Assembly (NCBI RefSeq): GCF_030282825.1
Contig: NZ_JASTZU010000012.1
Location: 1 to 64,000 of the forward strand
Origin: Aquibacillus rhizosphaerae
GTDB lineage: Bacteria; Bacillota; Bacilli; Bacillales; Amphibacillaceae
DNA length: 64,000 nucleotides
Direction of reading: 5' to 3'
Made by a program: the position numbers and the translations under genes. This document shows, piece after piece, positions 62,809 to 64,000 of this stretch (positions within the stretch are counted from its first letter, which is position 1; each line of letters starts with the position of its first letter). A model generated the notes under the pieces. The model worked only from the letters and a program-made list of their open reading frames with translations. It searched no databases and had not been told where the DNA came from.

Positions 62809-63744
62809 TTGGAAACAGTCGCAGAAACGTCAAAAGTAGAAACACAAGCAAAGACGAAAAGAAAGAGTAAGTTAAGCGCATTAAAAGCTTTTACACCTTG
62901 GTTTTTCGCATTACCAGCTTTAGTGCCACTCGCAACATTTTGGATATATCCAATGATAAATTCGTTTTATATTAGCATGACAGATTGGGATTACATCAGT
63001 CCAGGTTATACTTTCGTATTTTTTGAAAACTATCTTAATTTGATCAAAAATCCAGTATTTTATGAAGTGCTTTGGAATACGGTGTATTTCACACTCGGCA
63101 CTGTAATCCCAACAATTATTGGAGGGTTACTTCTCGCACTACTGGTTGTGAAAAACCAACGTGGTATCGGAATTTTCAGGACTGTTCTTTTCTCACCATG
63201 GGTGACACCAACCGTTGCGGTAGCTATTGTCTGGTCATGGATATATGAACCAGAGACAGGGATAGCGAATTGGGTTTTGTCTCTGTTCGGGTTACCAGGA
63301 TTAGAATGGACGAGTAGTTCTCAGTGGGCGATGCCGGCAATAATTATTGTAACGGTTTGGAAAGGGCTCGGATGGGCAATGATTTTTTATCTAAATGCAC
63401 TAAAAAGAGTACCTACTGTTTTATATGAAGCGGCTTCGATTGATGGTGCTTCAAGTTTTCAAAAGTTTTTAAAAGTAACGGTGCCACTTGTATCACCAAC
63501 CACACTTTTTTTAACGATCATCACGATGGTTGAGTCGTTGCAAGCGTATGACCAGATTCAAGTAATGACCCAAGGTGGACCAGCAGGAAGTACAAGAACA
63601 TTACTATACATGTACTATCAATCTGCATTTGAGGAATTTAACATGGGCAAAGCGACAGCACTAGCTACGATATTGATTATTATCACGGCTATCTTATCAC
63701 TCGTTCAATTTAAGTCGTCTAAGAAATGGGTTCATTATCAATAA
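62809..63744 (+). CDS. Sugar ABC transporter permease (UgpA/MalF type)
   Basis: A 311-residue inner-membrane permease with six membrane segments (first at about 28-48). The family coupling motif EAASIDGASSFQKFLKVTVP lies near residues 205-224 (EAA-x3-G loop), which docks the ATPase. It starts with TTG, seven bases from AAAGGAGG. It pairs with the next, truncated gene. The substrate-binding protein is not within the window, so the sugar is unknown; carbohydrate type 1 (CUT1) is inferred from sequence type. Confidence 0.9.
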   Translation: METVAETSKVETQAKTKRKSKLSALKAFTPWFFALPALVPLATFWIYPMINSFYISMTDWDYISPGYTFVFFENYLNLIKNPVFYEVLWNTVYFTLGTVIPTIIGGLLLALLVVKNQRGIGIFRTVLFSPWVTPTVAVAIVWSWIYEPETGIANWVLSLFGLPGLEWTSSSQWAMPAIIIVTVWKGLGWAMIFYLNALKRVPTVLYEAASIDGASSFQKFLKVTVPLVSPTTLFLTIITMVESLQAYDQIQVMTQGGPAGSTRTLLYMYYQSAFEEFNMGKATALATILIIITAILSLVQFKSSKKWVHYQ

Positions 63745-63765
63745 CATAAAGAAAGGAGAAAATAA

Positions 63766-64000
63766 ATGAATACGAGAACAGTTTGGTCTAATACCGTCTT
63801 GTCTGGAAAATATCTTTTACTAACCTTTCTCAGCTTTCTCATGTTTTTTCCATTTTTATGGATGGTGAGTAGTGCATTAAAAACAAAGGAAGAAATTTGG
63901 CAGTTCCCACCAACGTGGTGGCCAGAAAATCCGCAGTGGTCTAACTTTCTCGAAGCATGGGAGATGGCGCCATTTGGTTTATACATATTTAACAGTGTAT
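63766..64000 (+). CDS. Sugar ABC transporter permease (UgpE/MalG type), truncated by window
   Basis: The first 78 residues of a second CUT1 permease: one membrane segment (about 14-35, LLLTFLSFLMFFPFLWMV) then SSALKTKEEIWQFPPTWWPE, the standard MalG start. It begins 21 bases after the first permease, behind GAAAGGAGA. The EAA loop lies outside the window. Confidence 0.9.
   Translation, partial: MNTRTVWSNTVLSGKYLLLTFLSFLMFFPFLWMVSSALKTKEEIWQFPPTWWPENPQWSNFLEAWEMAPFGLYIFNSV

Noticed and set aside
1-64000. tRNA or rRNA genes, prophage, transposase or integrase
   Set aside because: I looked for conserved tRNA arms, rRNA blocks and recombinase motifs and saw none in this window.

Overview
The window is AT-rich chromosomal DNA from a motile, endospore-forming member of the Bacillaceae. 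I infer a halotolerant genus near Gracilibacillus, Virgibacillus or Oceanobacillus, but the species cannot be settled from the sequence. Gene order supports the family call. From about 27.9 to 45.4 kb the order is yvyE-degS-degU-degV-comFA-comFC-yvyF-flgM-flgN-flgK-flgL-yviE-fliW-csrA-hag-(flaG)-fliD-fliS-fliT, followed after an interruption by hpf-secA-prfB. This is the Bacillus subtilis order, without comFB.

Region by region. 0-6.7 kb: two wall-anchored proteins with LPxTA-type sorting signals, one truncated by the window edge and one a 1589-residue protein with two GH43 modules. 6.8-10.4 kb: a ywrC-ywrD-ywrB-ywrA-like cluster (Lrp regulator, gamma-glutamyltransferase, two-part chromate transporter). 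10.7-24.7 kb: envelope and metabolic genes (SurA-N lipoprotein, 5-oxoprolinase operon pxpB-pxpC-pxpA, FUSC-type exporter, Gfo/Idh/MocA oxidoreductase, a class B PBP, an LCP ligase). 24.9-27 kb: a class D sortase that fits the LPxTA signals, then sinI-sinR behind a Spo0A-type promoter and a c-di-GMP-I riboswitch, then a VanZ-like protein. Three copies of a long composite repeat lie at about 12.4-13.0, 18.4-18.8 and 27.0-27.4 kb.

The motility block is nearly complete. Sigma-D promoters precede flgM and hag, and CsrA-type sites lie in the hag leader. The flagellin gene is interrupted near its 3' end by a 364-nt group I intron. A freestanding LAGLIDADG endonuclease gene lies just downstream, on the opposite strand and outside the intron.

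Between fliT and hpf, where B. subtilis has nothing extra, sits a roughly 10.5-kb accessory island (45.8-56.2 kb). It holds a small cationic peptide gene, ctaA with an alpha/beta hydrolase, a PadR regulator with a textbook operator, several decayed genes (DUF3231-like, headless TetR, frameshifted hydrolase), a J-domain-like/membrane protein pair, and an unrecognised two-gene module of 195 and 656 residues. The window ends with hpf (overlapping sigma-B and sigma-H promoters), secA, prfB with its programmed frameshift, a DeoR regulator and a sugar ABC permease pair cut by the edge.

The most interesting items are the c-di-GMP riboswitch on sinI, the intron-split flagellin with its outside endonuclease, and the two unrecognised modules of the island.
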